64,000 nt of DNA from Craspedostauros australis (lineage: Eukaryota > Bacillariophyta > Bacillariophyceae > Mastogloiales > Achnanthaceae). Shown here one piece after another: positions 48,376 through 58,900 of the stretch (positions within the stretch are counted from its first letter, which is position 1; every line of letters begins with the position of its first letter). The translations under genes and the position numbers were made by a program. The stretch covers positions 186,001-250,000 of the forward strand of contig JAMXDE010000021.1 of NCBI GenBank assembly GCA_026770025.1, written 5' to 3'. The notes beneath the pieces were generated by a model that saw nothing but the letters and a program-made list of their open reading frames with translations, ran no database searches and was not told where the DNA came from.

Positions 48376-48991
48376 TGAGGCGGTGGTGGTACTACCAACG
48401 GACGAGATGACTATGATGCAGGATGGATTCAATCTCCACTTCATCCATATGACAATGTCGAACTATCTAGCAATATCATGTTCCAATGATGATCTTGATC
48501 TGATTGTTGATACTGTGCATGGTAGCTGCTGTGTCTTCATGATGGGTAGACTGACATCTGGTGGATGGTGTTTCTTTGCCTGTGCTGTCAGATCTTGTCT
48601 CATGCGATGGCAAGATCCGATCCTGTACGAGCTCCAACCCTGGTGTCTTCTTTCATTGCCGTTTGATCAGGGTGGGTGATGCCTCTCATGTCAGCCAACG
48701 AGCCGAATTGTGAGATATGGAACAACCCTCATCACACTTCCCCTTGCATCTTGCAAATCGGCCGATCTCCAAGGTGATAATGAAAATAAGAGGACCGCAG
48801 CTTGTGTTGCGGCTGCGCTCCATTCACTCTTCGAACCGCAGTCCTTTCTCTCTCCCTCTCCCTCCCTCTCTCTCTCTCTTCATACCATCTCGAATCAGCA
48901 AGCTCACGACATGAATGCTTGCTCCAGATCCATCTGTATGGTGATCTTCTGTTCCGTGGCCATTCTCGAGCGTGGGAGCTTCGAACACATC
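47841..48991 (+). repeat. Right copy of the 1.15-kb direct repeat
   Basis: Second copy of 36682-37833. It contains a truncated NTPase 3' end, the 3' intergenic stretch and the C-terminal codons of the intact membrane-protein gene. A 3-bp deletion removes one of two adjacent Gln codons relative to the left copy. Confidence 0.95.
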
Positions 48992-49560
48992 CACAGACTA
49001 TCGAAGATGTTAATGACCAAGATGGCTGCAACGTTGATGGTCGACGACAGGTACTCCAACCCTCGATCTGGGATCACTGTGCGTTCATGGACCAGCGCGA
49101 AACAATCGGAGAAGCAGACCAACCACACGGCGAATGCGGTGCCCCAGCACGTGACCGACAGCAACCGCGAAACGGCGTCGATCCTGTCCTCCCCCTTCGG
49201 ATCATGGTTGTCGTCCACGGTGGCCTCCGACCGCAACCGCAGCTGCTCCATCATCTCCGCCGCGCGTTTCGCATCGCCGCGCGCCCATCGCATGGCCTGG
49301 TACTTCAAATTCTTGAGCAGGAAGGGGTCCTTCAGCGTATCGCGCAGAATGCGACGGCGGCGCCGCATGCGGGTCGTGAACTGGATCCTGGACATGCGCT
49401 GCAATCGTGGCAGCAGCTGGAAGCGTCGCAGGTAGATCAGGGCGATCGTCATGGCCCAGAACGTTGGCGACGATACGCATGCCAGAAGGACTTCGAAGAA
49501 ATCGAGGACGAAGTCGGAGATCTCCTCCAGCAAGTGGGTTTCGTCTGCGATGGTCGCCAT
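48904..49560 (-). CDS. Predicted membrane protein of unknown function
   Basis: 218 aa. An N-terminal hydrophobic segment (~17-45, FVLDFFEVLLACVSSPTFWA) is followed by a strongly basic stretch (RMSRIQFTTRMRRRRRILRD), a charged helical region and two more hydrophobic segments (~132-152, LLSVTCWGTAFAVWLVCFSD; ~173-190, STINVAAILVINIFDSLW), then a short polar tail. The pattern of an amphipathic basic centre with C-terminal membrane helices loosely resembles peroxisomal PEX11-type proteins, but the similarity is weak and the name is not adopted. Its last 28 codons lie inside the right direct repeat and are duplicated at 37750-37833, showing it once stood directly convergent with the NTPase gene. 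Confidence 0.65.
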   Translation of the reverse strand: MATIADETHLLEEISDFVLDFFEVLLACVSSPTFWAMTIALIYLRRFQLLPRLQRMSRIQFTTRMRRRRRILRDTLKDPFLLKNLKYQAMRWARGDAKRAAEMMEQLRLRSEATVDDNHDPKGEDRIDAVSRLLSVTCWGTAFAVWLVCFSDCFALVHERTVIPDRGLEYLSSTINVAAILVINIFDSLWMCSKLPRSRMATEQKITIQMDLEQAFMS

Positions 49561-50262
49561 TGGTCTTCGTCTTGTGGGGGTCGTTTCAGAAGAGACGATG
49601 AGCTGGAGATGACTTCTATCTGTCCACTATATATACCAGCTGTTTCCCTGGTGGTTGTAATGATCGTTGTCCTGGTGGTTGTCAGATGAAGTGGTCTGCT
49701 CTGCCAGTACGGTATTGGCGCTATGCTGTGTTTGTGTGGCCCTGTTTGATTGTGATTCTCTGTCTTGCCCATCGCTGTCGACGTCAATCATGGCACGAAC
49801 TGTGCTGTGTTGAGGGAGAAACACGCTGCAAAACGGTTCTGGAGTTTTCGTCCACGCTCCGTGCCAAATCACCAGTCACGGCTGTCAGCGTCCGTAGCAG
49901 CCAATTGAGAATAGGGCAGGAGCTGTAGTCTGTGCAAGCAACCCTGAAACGACGATTGAACACGATATGGAACAAACAGATGACCATAGAGGACTATAGT
50001 ATATATTTATACTTATATGCTCATAATCTCTCTCTCTTTGTTGGATAACATTATAGTGGTATGTCACAGTCCGATTGACAACGCCTCCGTTTCAGGTTAC
50101 CCACATGGCCAAATAGGAGTGGCGCATCAAGACGATGTTGGAGCAGAGAGAGAGAGGGGGGAGCTGCGATCTTGCCATCCTGACCATCGATGGTATCGAC
50201 AGCGTCAGTGACACTCCCGCGCCGCACCGCGTCACACCAAGGCACACACGCACATCGCCCGA
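49561..50262. other. Intergenic region
   Basis: Promoter side of the membrane-protein gene and 3' side of the next minus-strand gene. No gene seen; a CTCTCTCTC run lies near 50030 and an AGAGAGAGAGG run near 50147. Confidence 0.5.
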
Positions 50263-51744
50263 TCAAACTTCTGTGCCTCTGCGACTGCGCACAAACTCCT
50301 GCTCGTTGACGATGGTCTCCGCCGGCAGGACATCGAAGAGGCTGCGCTCTTCGATCTTTCCGAAGCAGCAGCAGTACCGCCCGCGACTGCGCGAGGCCTC
50401 CTTTCCTTCCGTGATGATCTCCTTGAAGTTGCGAAGCGCGGCGTCCGATGCGCGGCGTGGCAGCGGCAACGAGAAGGGCCACATCCAGTGATGGATCACC
50501 TCCGTCGTCAATTCGTCGTAGACCATGGAGTACAGCCGCATCAGGGCGAGCTTGGCGAATGTTTTGCGCGGTGGCTGACCGGTCGGTGGCCGCAGCATCA
50601 GCACCATGCGGTCCGAGATGGCGGCGAAGGCAGATTCGATGCGGATGGGAAGGCTCGATGCCGATGAGCAGCTGTCGAGGGCTTGGCCGAACTTTTCCGA
50701 GATGATGTTGACGTACTCCGTCGAGACCCTGTCGGTGGAGGACATCGTGAGGAGGACGTCCTCCGAAAGGCGCTTCAATGCGGTGGCCGTGGCGTCGTGC
50801 AGACTTGCGCGGCTGGCCAGATCCAGCTGCTTTCCGACGGCCTGCCAGAACACGGCGATCAGAGCCACCACGCCGACCCCGATGGAGTAGTACGCCCTGG
50901 CCTCTTCGCTGATGTTGAGCGTCGACTCGGAGACGAGGGAGACGATTCCGGCCAGCAGGGTCAGCAGAAAGGAGGGGAGGAACATGAGCCAGTTGTTCAC
51001 GGCGCGTAGATTCTGAGCTGCCAGCTTGTGCATGTGGCGATCTTGTTCCAGACCTATGAACAGGCTCTCCAGCATCGACGACGGGTCGGTGGTGTGCATG
51101 GGCGCGGGCGCGGATGGAGCGGATCGCACGGTGTAGCGCTTGGCACGGCTTGAGGAACCTCTCGGCGTCATCATGCTCTTGATATCGACCTGCGAGATGG
51201 AGAGCTGGGAGCGATCGCCGGAGGAGACTTCGTCGGAGGCAGGACTCGTTGGCTGCTCGTCGTCCCTTCGCTTGGTCTCCCGCTTGACAACGGCCTTTGG
51301 TTTCTTGGGAATCGGCCTCAGAATCTGCGTCACACGCTCCCCTTCGGCTTCCTGATTTGCGCTGAACGATTCGTCGCCCTGGTACATGCTGTACGGATAC
51401 GGTCCTCCCGATACGGATCTCACCACTGGCTGCGGCGTTGGTTGGAACACTGCTGGCTGTGACTGCGACGGTGGCGGTGGCTTCTGCTGCTGCTGCTGCT
51501 GCTGTTCTTCGAAACGGCGCAGCAAGGCGGACTGCTGAGTGTTGGAAATGATGTCGGTGATCCTGCCCTCTTCGGAACTCGCTCCGGACAATGACACGCC
51601 GTCACCTTCTTCCACGGAGCTCTCGGTGACGATGTCCAATGCGGAAGAGTGGAAGGAGGATCCAAAGTCGTCCGTGAATATGTTGTCAGGGCTGGGAACG
51701 GGGAATGCACCGGTTTCAGTGTTGCGGCTGCCGTCGCTGGACAT
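50263..51744 (-). CDS. Two-transmembrane SLATT/DUF4231-like protein
   Basis: 493 aa from the ATG at 51744 (an in-frame ATG at 51795 would add 17). The first ~225 residues are disordered, with Ser/Glu-rich segments, a poly-Gln/Pro run and basic patches. Then comes a compact region: EQDRHMHKLAAQNLRAVNNW, a hydrophobic helix (LMFLPSFLLTLLAGIVSLVS), a short loop, a second helix (YYSIGVGVVALIAVFWQAVG), and LDLASRASLHDATATALKRL leading into an amphipathic helix. This order, with a basic/Asn-Trp lead-in, a Pro in helix 1 and a long helix after helix 2, matches SLATT-type 2TM proteins known in bacteria and in algal and protist genomes. A Cys-rich patch (RYCCCFGKIEE) near the C-terminus may be palmitoylated. 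The family call is by pattern. Confidence 0.6.
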   Translation of the reverse strand: MSSDGSRNTETGAFPVPSPDNIFTDDFGSSFHSSALDIVTESSVEEGDGVSLSGASSEEGRITDIISNTQQSALLRRFEEQQQQQQQKPPPPSQSQPAVFQPTPQPVVRSVSGGPYPYSMYQGDESFSANQEAEGERVTQILRPIPKKPKAVVKRETKRRDDEQPTSPASDEVSSGDRSQLSISQVDIKSMMTPRGSSSRAKRYTVRSAPSAPAPMHTTDPSSMLESLFIGLEQDRHMHKLAAQNLRAVNNWLMFLPSFLLTLLAGIVSLVSESTLNISEEARAYYSIGVGVVALIAVFWQAVGKQLDLASRASLHDATATALKRLSEDVLLTMSSTDRVSTEYVNIISEKFGQALDSCSSASSLPIRIESAFAAISDRMVLMLRPPTGQPPRKTFAKLALMRLYSMVYDELTTEVIHHWMWPFSLPLPRRASDAALRNFKEIITEGKEASRSRGRYCCCFGKIEERSLFDVLPAETIVNEQEFVRSRRGTEV

Positions 51745-52956
51745 CGTCGTGTCGTCTTCGCACGAAAAAAATGAGCGGGGTGCTTGGCATTCCATTCAGG
51801 ACGGAAGTGATCACCTTCTTGGAGGAGCTGGTGGACGAAAAGTGTGGCATCATCGGAAGTAGGCGGAAGCGCTCCCCATTTCAACCTGCTGCTGTTGGCT
51901 GTCGTTGTTCTGGCGGTGATGGTGGTGTGACAGTGGTGCGATGGTGGTGGCCGTTGTCATGGTGAGGGTGATGACAGTACAATTCCTACCACACCCCACC
52001 TGCTTCCGCAGCTGCCTTCGCACCGGTCTTGTGCGCAACATGTACTATGCTGCTCCACGAGCACCCCGCACCAAAGTTGAGTAGGAGTGGTGCTGAAAAA
52101 GTGAGCCTGGTTTGAGTCCCGACGCCAATGCTTTCTTCATGCATGGATAACACCAATGATCGTTGTTCCATGGGCGTCACATGGTACGAAACTCTGCCTG
52201 TCTCAGTCGTGAAATCAGCATCCGAGTGATGCCAAAAGGAGAAATGACGCGTGGACTTTCCAGCCTCTCCACAAACTGCAGGCTGCGAGCAGAGAAGGGA
52301 AGGGAAGGAGCACAAGGAGGTCGCACCCTCTCTCTCTCTCTGCCTCTGCGGCAGGTATGAGTCGACATGGCGAAAGATCTGCAACCGAACTAGCCGATCG
52401 ACCACTTCTCTCTTCCCCTTCCTCTCTTCTTGTGTCAACCTGTGCTGCTGTGTCGTCCCATCATCGTCAATGGGAAATGGCGACCAAGCGGCGCAGTCGG
52501 CAGTGGAGTATGGTGCCCACTCGGATACTCTGCCATGGAGTGGAGTGCTCTGCCACACTCCTTCCGGCAGTCGCATTCAATTCCTCTCTCCATTGCGACT
52601 TATCCTCGTCCAATCGCTCTGCTTCATACAAAAGCTGGGAGTGCGACTGTTCGTAGTCGTAATTCAAGGAATGCAGCACGTGCATGTACTCCGCATCCTC
52701 ATACCTCAGCCTGGATGAGAATGAAAGTGGCTGTAGCATAACATTATATGTTACAATATGACAGAGTATATTATTATACTTTCGTATGGTAGTTGTATGG
52801 TATGTACATTGCCAGCAATGATGAGATTCATCTCGCTGCAGAGTACTTGATCGCATCACATTGCGTCATGTGAAACGTTGCGATGTTGTCGCTTGCATTG
52901 GATTCAATAGGTTGAAAGACGCCACGTTCTGCAAGTCTGCTGACTTTTGTGGCGCT
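51745..52956. other. 1.2-kb intergenic region
   Basis: No gene seen. It holds the SLATT-like promoter (minus) at its left and the 3' region of the large propeller gene at its right, with a (CT)n tract near 52327-52341. Confidence 0.5.
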
Positions 52957-55900
52957 CTAAAATCCGCGACCGCTGTTTTGATGCTTGGAAGGCGATGAAG
53001 CGTGGTTGGTTGTGCACCCCTGCACGAAGCCGTTGTTCCCCAATCCCCTCTGCTCCGTTCGAATCGCCTCGTAGCTTGGGATGCTCGCCATTGCCGCGGC
53101 AGTTCTTGATGATGTCTCAAAACTTGCCTGTTGCTGGTTGTACGCAATCTCGTCCTCGGTCGGCAGTTTCATCGAGCTCGGCAACCCAGCCAGACTCGCC
53201 AAAGCTGCAAGGCCTTCTGCAGATGACAGCGTACCAGCGGGTTTGGACCGGCGTTTCTTGGCCGCAGGCCTGCTGGTTTCATTCGTCTGCCTCTGCGCAT
53301 GCTGGTGTTGGTGCTGTTGCAGCGACGAATACGGAGATCCTCGAGCCGAGGCGTAGGACGGAGCTGTCGCATACAGCGAGGCTCCAGACGCTGGCACCGA
53401 AGCTGGCGCTGGAGCCTGCTTTGGCTCACCTGCAACATGGCCATGGCGACCATAGTCGTCCGATGTTCCAGTGATGGATGCCTTCGACCAAGATGCCGGT
53501 GTGACTTCACGACGGCCTTCTTGTGGCGCTGGTGCACTGCTCGCCGCTTGGGTGTACGCGTTGTGGTATTGCCGATGCTCGAGAAGGGAGTACGCTCGCT
53601 GGTCCTGCGTCCCTGCATGCGAATGAGATGGCGAACCGATGTTCTGCACGAAGGTTTGCGCGACAGGCGTGGTGATGTAGGATCGATGATGTTCTCTTGA
53701 AGCCGCAGCTTGTTCCCCATTTCTGCTGCGCGCCACGGAATGATTCCTGTACGCTGCATCCGGATCGTCACGCATTGCCCGGGCTGCTCCAGTCATGGCC
53801 GTCGTCGTCAACCCTGACGTGGCCATGAAAGTGGCTGGCGGTGTGTTGTTCCGGGATCGGCCACTGAGAGGCGTTGCTGATGAAACTTCCGAAGGCGGCG
53901 GTGAAGAATGGTGATCATCGTGCACGTACTCGCTGTAGGAATGATTTCCCCTGCCACTTGCGGCCGACGTTTCGTATGAAGCGTAGTACGACGGAGTCTC
54001 GCGGTTGCGGTCATCCACGTAGTTCGATGATGCTTCGTACGATGCCATGTCCAAGCGCCGTCGTCGCTCCTTTTCGATGCGCTCGTTTTCCTCCTGAATC
54101 CGTTTGCGCTGCTCCTGCTCGCGCATCTTCTGCTTCCTGGCCTCCCGACGACGCGCATCCGCAAGTCTCCGTTTCTCCTTCTGAACGCGCTTGCGCTCCT
54201 CCTCTTCCTTCTCGCGACGGATTCGTTCCTTGCGGATCACCTCGTCATAATCGATCGGCAACGCTCGCTTCCCGCACGAATGAATGACCATGCGGCCCAT
54301 GCAGGCTGGACAGGTGCGATCGATCTTGGCCTCGTCGCTTGATGTGGAATCAGCGGTCTCCTCGGGTGCGACGGGAGTCTGCTTCTTGGCAGATGTTGGA
54401 GCAGCCTTTGCTTTCGGAGTTATCGTTTTGGCTGCCACAGGGACTGGAATCCCATGCACGGAGACCATGCCGTTTCCCATTGCATTTGCTTCAGGAACAG
54501 CCTTCGGTTCTGTGCTGACCGCGGCTCTTGGCGTTGTTGTCTTGCTGTCGTTGTTGCCCACCACATTGCAAGGACTCAATCCAAGCAAGGCAAAAATTGC
54601 TGTTTCTTCCGAGTTGCTGCTCTTCGTGTAGCTGTCCATATTTGAAGCAGTTGTGGCCGGGCCTGAAGAAACCGGCAGATCCGTCCTAATGCCAAGTGGT
54701 TGATTTGGCTGAGGAGTTAAGGATGCGGACTGTGCCGTTGCTTGCATTGCATGCGGGGCAGGTTTCGTTGCATCGATGACTTCAGAATCGTTGGCGTTGG
54801 CTTCGGATCCGTCGCTCACAAATCGGACTGATTCCTTTGACGGCTGATCGATCGCAGTCGAAACGTTCGTGCGAACGATGCCTTCGGCAGTTGCTGGGAC
54901 GGCTGTTGCGCCCATCCCGCTCACCTCATCGGATGGTGGAATTTCAGGAGTTTCCTTTCCTGTGATCGCCGCTTCGGACACCTCATCATCAGCATTGAAA
55001 ACGAACTTGCAACCAGAGCCATCGCGCCATTGCTGCTGCGATGAGGCCATGTAGGCCTGCAGCCTGGGATCGACGGATGCCTTCATGATCGCCTTCAGGT
55101 TCGAGGCGCGAGATCTGCGCCCCTTGGTCGATTTGGATGATGCGTTGGACATTGAACCGTGGCCGTTGCTGCCGCCGCTTCTGCTGGATCCGCCGTTGGA
55201 TTTGACGTCGGCTGCAACCAACGTGAATGTGGTCAGCGTGATCGTCTCGGCCGTCGATGACTGTTTCTGCTCTTGTTCCCGCTCCTCCTGCACCGGGTCC
55301 TTGTGAGGCATGATGTCCAGCATGGAGGTGAGGAAATGACTTCTGTGAGGCTTGCCACTTCCGTTGACGCCGGACTTTCCATTCAGCCTGCCCCCACTAC
55401 CACCATTGCGGCCATTGTCCATGCGATTGATCTGTTGGCGCAAGAATGCCTCTGGTCTGCATGGAATGAACGACATTTCCTTCACGTCGTCGTCCACGAC
55501 CGTGACGTCCATATCTTGGCCTGCGCTTTCGTCATCTTCATCGGCAACTTGGTTCTTCTGATCTGACTTCACCGATTCCAACATGCTCAAACGCATGGCC
55601 TCTTCCATGTCAGCGTTCAGTCCTCCGCTCAACCCGCGCGATGCTTGGCCTGCGTGCGCATGTTTGCGTGCATGACCATTGGCATCACCGTGCGACATTG
55701 ATGTGACTGCCATTCTGTAATCGAAGTGAGATTTGTCAACTTCGTCCTCGTCTTCGATGTATTCCACGTTGTCGGAGAGGGTTTGGTAGCCGGCTGAGTA
55801 CATGGCACCCGAAAAGTTGGACTGCATGGCCGGCACCCACTGGTGGCACGCACCGCGCTGCGTCGCGAGGATGAGTCGGTCGCCCAACCCGCTCTGCGCT

Positions 55901-58900
55901 GTGATCTGCGACGTGCTGGTGGAAGCGACCAGCGATCTCACCCCATCCGACAGCTGTGGCAAAGGCAGATGCAGCAATGGAACAGACGTGGCACGTCCCG
56001 TATCCCACACGTGCAACGCTTCGCAAAGTTCCTTGGGTCCTTTCGTAGGATGTGGGATGCCAACGATGAATTGACCAAGGACGTCTTCGTCTTCATCCTC
56101 GGCCGTTTTGTCGTCCCTGGAGGCGTGCCCGCGGTTGTTGCTGTTGCTGTCGTTGTCAGTGCTGTTGGCAAGAGTATCGGAGGTATTCTCGATGGTGGCA
56201 GCAGTTGCGTGATTGGCGTTGTTGCTTGGCTGGTTCTCCCACATGGACAGCACATCGTAACAATCCATCGTGCTGTTGTCCTTCTTGTTGATGGTGTGAA
56301 ATCGCCTGCTGCTTGGATCCCCCTGTTTGTGCTGCTGCAGAGGCGCCTTGCCCATCAACGCGACGTCTCGCCAAACGATGGAACGACCATGCAACGCCAG
56401 CTGATCTCCGTAGACTTGGAGCAGAACCAATGTCTCTGTGAGAAACAGTCGGATGCCGCGTGCAGACGCAGCGAAGGTGTACTTGCCCTTGCGTGACTGT
56501 CTCAATGTGAGCATCGCACTCGACTGAGCAGCTCCTGCCGAAGATGACGATGCGTTGCCTGGAGTGTTGGTATTGTCATTGCCGTTGTTATTTGTTGGGG
56601 TATTGGCGGTGTTGGCAGTGGCGCCAGTAGTTGATGAAGCACTTGCGCCCGTCGACGAAGAAGAAGATGAGGAGGAGGAGCCTGTCGCACTGCTGCTGGC
56701 AACGGAGGGAATTTTGGTCTTGGTCTTGACTTTCCACTGATCGATACTGCCTCCCTGCAGCAAAATCAGCTTCCAATCATTCGTTTCATCGGCCATCGGA
56801 GAGCAAAGGAGCAACTGCGTGGTACTTTCGTCCTCCACTGATGCTGCCCCTCCTTTCGATGACGACGGCGACGATGAAACGACAGAACGGTCCCAGATGG
56901 CCGTGCAGAACGGTGATTTCACCAGTGATGGTGAATTCGCATCGCAGATCTCAATGTTCCCATGCGCATGCTTCAGCACGAGCATCGGTGATATGGGACC
57001 AGCCATTGGGGCAGCTGACGATTCTTGCGACCCTTTGGTTGGCTTGGTCATGCGGCATGAAACGAGGACGTCGTACGTGATCGGATGCATGTCCAAGGAG
57101 ACGACTTGGCGCCTGGCGGGGTCGAAGGGGAACACCCAAAGGCTGGTCGCCGATCGGACGTTGATGCACTCCAGCTCGCACGCCGTGGCCAGCACAATTC
57201 GAGACCCCACCATGGACATGGCTTGGATAGTCGTGTGCGGGTCATCGCGGCTGCGGGTCTTCTTTTTGTTCTTGATCTGCTGTCTGATGTTCTGTTGCTG
57301 TGCGTACGATCGGTCTTCGGAGCATGCGACTGACTCCAGCCGTTGGATGGGCCGGATGTTGGGGTCCATGGCGTAAATCGTCACGAAGCCAGCGGTGTCG
57401 CCAACGGCCAGATAGTCGTTGTTGGGCGCGCGCATGGTGAGACATGAAACTGACCGTTTCACGGGTGGCAGCTCCGTGTCGAGAGTTTTGAGTGACCTCC
57501 TTGTGCGGGAAGACCTGTGGGAAGACATTGTCGAGGGATTTCGGAAGCCGGGCTTTCGAGGAGCGTTCATGGCATCGCCAGAATCGACATCCATGTTGCG
57601 TTCTTCTTCTTCGTCATCCTCCTCGTCGTCGTCATCGTCTTCTTCATCCGATGGGTCTGTCAAGGAGTTGTCGTCGCCTTCGTAATCGCGATTGTAGTAT
57701 ATCGGTGGTTCATAGACGTCGCCCCAACGCGGCTCCGCGACTTCCTTGGGATGGTCAACGGCATTTCGAAAAACGATTGGATAGGCCTGCTCCAGCGACG
57801 CCATGGTTGCTGAGGATGTCGAGCGATTCGTGGTCTGTGGCAAGGATAGCGCCGTATTTGGTGCTGGCGCGCCTGTTCCGATGACCGCGTTCGCATTTGC
57901 GGACGCATCAGCGACTATTGCGCCGCTGGCATTTGCAGTAGCAGAGGTGTTGACACGAGCACCGCTGTTGCCAACAGCAACGCCAGCACCAGCACCAGCA
58001 ATGCCGTTGTTGGTACTGGTGGGACCAAGCGAATGATGCACGTGACGCATAGAACTTGGAAGAATCGGGTGTATGCGGACGGAATGACTGATGCCGGTGC
58101 CAGAACTGGTGGGTCTTGCGGGAGCCTTCGCCTTTTTGGATCGCGCCTTTCGTGCAGCAGCCGTCGTTTTCTTGCTGCTGGTCGTCGAACCACCCTTGGA
58201 GAGGCTCTTGGACGCAGTGGATGCGTCATTCGGCGAGGAGAAGCGTCTATATCTACGGCTGTTCAATTCGTTGGGCGGAGTGTGAGAGGGTGTCTCGGAG
58301 TGCGATTGAGCGTGCATGGGCGGCCTGCCATCGGCCGAGGAGCCACCGTCCTGTCTGTATTTTGACGGGGTTCTGCCAACGCGTTTGGGCCTGCCGGGTC
58401 TGTTCGCGGAAGCTGGTGAAGCCTCCGCGACATGCGAAGGTGGCGAACGGGGGTCATCGAGGGAGCTTAGCGACACTCTGCTGGTGCGTTTGTTGTAGGA
58501 GCGCTTGTATACGTTTTCAGAAGTCGTGCTGCTGGCGGTGCTGCCCACACTTGCCCTGCGCACGCCGGAATGACGAGAGTTGGACATGGAGTCAGATGAT
58601 GAACTTGCGGTAGTTTTTTGTTTGGACCGCCTTCTGGATTCCGCCGAAATCGGAGACGGTGAAGAATTTGACTGGGCTGATTTTGCGGTCGTGGTGTGAC
58701 TGGCATCGTGTTGGACATTCCATTGGTCCGCCGTGCCTTTTTCCTGAGTGGGTAGTGGCGTCTTGCGTTTGCGTCCTGGACGTCCGCGAGCTTGTTTCGA
58801 TGGTGTGCTTGCCGTGGTCGCATGCTTGGTCGTATTTTCAGACAAGGCTTCGGATGCGGACGCTGACGCCGAATTTCTTCTCTTTGATGATGAAGACGAC

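Noticed and set aside
48802-49689. 295-residue plus-strand ORF
   Set aside because: Antisense to the membrane-protein gene; the minus frame has consistent hydrophobic segments and a stop duplicated in the other repeat copy.
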